From Pseudomonadota bacterium (GTDB taxonomy: Bacteria; Pseudomonadota; Gammaproteobacteria; Steroidobacterales; Woeseiaceae): a DNA stretch of 6,122 nt. Under the pieces are notes generated by a model. It was not told the DNA's origin and did not search any database. It saw only the letters and a list, made by a program, of their open reading frames with translations. This document shows positions 4,886 through 6,122 of the stretch, in pieces. The DNA lies in contig JAKSCZ010000300.1 in assembly GCA_022360335.1 (NCBI GenBank), positions 1 through 6,122 of the forward strand, in the 5' to 3' direction. Made by a program: the position numbers and the translations under genes. Each line of letters begins with the position of its first letter. Positions within the stretch are counted from its first letter, which is position 1.

Positions 4886-5526
4886 CCTACTCGATCCGGG
4901 AAATCCATTACACCCTGCAGGGAGAGGGCGCACACACGGGCCGCCCTGCCGTGTTCCTGCGCTTCGCCGGGTGCAACCTGTGGTCGGGGCGGGAAGCGCA
5001 CCGGGCCGAAGCCGCGTGCCGGTTCTGCGATACGGAATTCGTCGGGACCGGCGGTCCCGGCGGCGGCAAGTTCGCGACCGCGGCGGCGCTCGCGGCGGCG
5101 GTCGGTGAGCACTGGCCCGGCGACCCCGCCGGCTCGTCTGCGTACGTCGTCTGCACGGGCGGTGAGCCGTTGCTGCAGCTCGACGACGAATTGATCGGGG
5201 CCTTGCACGAGGCCGGTTTCCGCATAGGCGTCGAGACCAACGGCACGATCGCCGCGCCTGCGGCGATCGACTGGTTGTGTGTGAGTCCGAAAGGGTCGGC
5301 GCCGGTCGTGCAGACGAGCGGCGACGAACTGAAACTGGTTTATCCGCAACCCGAGGCGGAGGCCCAGCCCGGGCGTTTCGCGGGGCTCGCGTTCGACCAC
5401 TTCTTCCTGCAACCGATGGACGGCGCCGAGCTCGCGCAGAACACGGCGCGTACCGTTGCATTCTGCCTGGCGCATCCTCAGTGGAAGCTCAGCGTCCAGA
5501 CGCACAAGGTGCTCGGAATCGCATGA
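4882..5526 (+). CDS. queE: 7-carboxy-7-deazaguanine synthase QueE, CX14CX2C radical SAM type
   Basis: A 214-aa radical SAM enzyme that rearranges 6-carboxy-tetrahydropterin to 7-carboxy-7-deazaguanine, the step before QueC. N-terminal IHYTLQGEGAHTGRPAVFLRF (8-28) is typical of the family. The cluster cysteines are Cys31, Cys46 and Cys49, giving CX14CX2C rather than the classical CX3CX2C; this spacing is known for the Burkholderia multivorans enzyme and its relatives. Other motifs are TGGEPLLQ (92-99), which contacts SAM, ETNGT (118-122), SPKG (135-138), FLQPMDG (175-181) and C-terminal LSVQTHKVLGI (203-213). The sequence is complete for this subgroup. The ATG overlaps the queC stop by four bases (ATGA), and no independent ribosome site is visible, so translation probably depends on queC. 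A 122-aa gene begins one base after its stop. queD and queF are not in the window. Confidence 0.97.
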   Translation: MTYSIREIHYTLQGEGAHTGRPAVFLRFAGCNLWSGREAHRAEAACRFCDTEFVGTGGPGGGKFATAAALAAAVGEHWPGDPAGSSAYVVCTGGEPLLQLDDELIGALHEAGFRIGVETNGTIAAPAAIDWLCVSPKGSAPVVQTSGDELKLVYPQPEAEAQPGRFAGLAFDHFFLQPMDGAELAQNTARTVAFCLAHPQWKLSVQTHKVLGIA

Positions 5527-5527
5527 C

Positions 5528-5896
5528 ATGAATCACCGTATCGGGCGCATCGTATTCGCTTTCGGCATCGGCCTTGCCGTCGCGGTTCTCGCCTTCCGCT
5601 GGATCACCGATCCCGGGCCGCGCGCGCAGCGTCAAGCGGAAACGGCTGCGGTAGCAGCATCGCGCGCGTTGCTCAGGCGGGAAGTCGGCGCCGGCGGGCT
5701 CGAGATCGTCGATCCGCTGTCGCCGGACCGTCAGGTCGGCAAGGTCTATGTCTATCCCGAGGCGCCCGGGTGGGCGATCTCGGGATACTACCGCCGCGGC
5801 GAGGGCGACCGCTGGCATCCGTATCTCGTGCGCCTGACGGACGACCTGGAGTTGCACGCGTTCAAGGCCGGAGACGACGCGCTCATCGTCAGATAG
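5528..5896 (+). CDS. Membrane-anchored 122-aa protein downstream of queE, function unknown
   Basis: Residues 7-24 form one hydrophobic helix after Arg4 and Arg7, consistent with an N-in signal anchor placing the rest in the periplasm. Residues 31-55 are a probable Ala-rich amphipathic helix. Residues 58-122 look like a small beta-rich domain with IVDPLSPDRQVGKVYVYP (60-77), GWAISGYYRRGEGDRWHPYLVRL (81-103) and LELHAFKAGDDAL (107-119). There are no cysteines. The ATG at 5528 begins one base after the queE stop, with GGAA about 10 nt upstream, so it is very likely in the same transcript. I do not recognise the domain. The conserved-looking aromatic strand pattern suggests a real folded domain rather than a chance frame. 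Its position in the queuosine operon may be accidental. Confidence 0.8.
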   Translation: MNHRIGRIVFAFGIGLAVAVLAFRWITDPGPRAQRQAETAAVAASRALLRREVGAGGLEIVDPLSPDRQVGKVYVYPEAPGWAISGYYRRGEGDRWHPYLVRLTDDLELHAFKAGDDALIVR

Positions 5897-5947
5897 CGCT
5901 CGAGTACGTTCTAAGCTGGCGTCTCCGATGCCTGGGAGTTGTCGAAG

Positions 5948-6122
5948 ATGAGACTGAGAAAGTTGTGCGAGGCCGTGCTGATGCCGGTCTGCGGGCTGTT
6001 CGCCGCCTGCGGCGGCGGCGGAGGCGGACCGGTAGCGATCGGGCCGGAGAATCCGCCTCCGGCGGGCGGCGGTGTGCCCGCGGTTGCGGTGTCGCAGGTG
6101 TTTACGCAACTCGCGTTCGACA
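5948..6122 (+). CDS. N-terminus of a lipoprotein, possibly PQQ-dependent sugar dehydrogenase-like (partial)
   Basis: The frame is open to the window end, giving 58 residues. Residues 1-20 are a lipoprotein signal peptide with basic Arg2, Arg4 and Lys5, a hydrophobic core and the lipobox F-A-A-C with Cys21. A flexible Gly/Pro-rich linker follows (six Gly at 22-27, then PPPAGGG), as is common between a lipid anchor and a periplasmic domain. The last visible residues, VSQVFTQLAFD, resemble the first strand of PQQ-dependent sugar dehydrogenase/HHIP-like beta-propellers, which often begin with a VF-x2-L-x-F pattern. That assignment rests on about ten residues and is tentative. GGGAG at 5934-5938 is 9 nt before the ATG. 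It follows the queE operon after 51 bp without a visible terminator, so read-through is possible. Confidence 0.75.
   Translation, partial: MRLRKLCEAVLMPVCGLFAACGGGGGGPVAIGPENPPPAGGGVPAVAVSQVFTQLAFD

Overview
The window looks like chromosomal DNA from a high-GC Gammaproteobacterium. The clues are a queC-queE queuosine pair with the CX14CX2C type of QueE, a DUF3300 exported protein, lipoproteins with clear lipoboxes, and a REP-type palindrome with a GTAGGAG head. No genus can be fixed from the sequence alone. Codon use is uniformly GC-rich, except for an AT-richer stretch at the start of the small gene at 1778. I see no transposase, integrase, phage, toxin, CRISPR, tRNA or rRNA signature.

Layout. 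Positions 1-173 (+) hold the last ten codons of an upstream gene, coupled by a TGATG overlap to a 46-aa single-span membrane protein. That gene converges on a 475-aa DUF3300 exported protein (170-1597, -), and the two genes share one CTAG stop palindrome. A 180-bp spacer (1598-1777) carries three small hairpins. It also separates the DUF3300 gene from a 74-aa acidic/basic small protein (1778-2002, +). The small gene converges, with a 35-nt overlap, on a 212-aa lipoprotein of unknown function (1968-2606, -). A 70-bp divergent spacer then leads to a zinc-type alcohol dehydrogenase (2677-3696, +) that has lost its structural-zinc lobe.

Downstream lies a 137-bp gap holding an inverted pair of REP palindromes plus a partial third copy, ending in a T7 tract. 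It probably acts as the dehydrogenase terminator. Then comes a tight plus-strand gene run: an eight-cysteine zinc-ribbon protein (3833-4135), queC (4205-4885), queE (4882-5526, ATGA overlap with queC) and a membrane-anchored 122-aa protein (5528-5896, one base after queE). A Gly-rich lipoprotein begins at 5948 and runs off the window end. Its last visible residues resemble the start of PQQ-dependent sugar dehydrogenase/HHIP-like proteins.

How the genes work together. QueE and QueC catalyse consecutive steps from 6-carboxy-tetrahydropterin through 7-carboxy-7-deazaguanine to preQ0, the precursor of queuosine in tRNA. The zinc-ribbon protein and the membrane-anchored protein flank them and may share their transcript, but nothing in their sequences ties them to the pathway. 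The other genes appear functionally independent. I find no convincing new multi-gene system. The most unusual items are the REP cluster merged with a terminator, the zinc-lobe deletion in the dehydrogenase, and the uncharacterised small proteins beside queC and queE.
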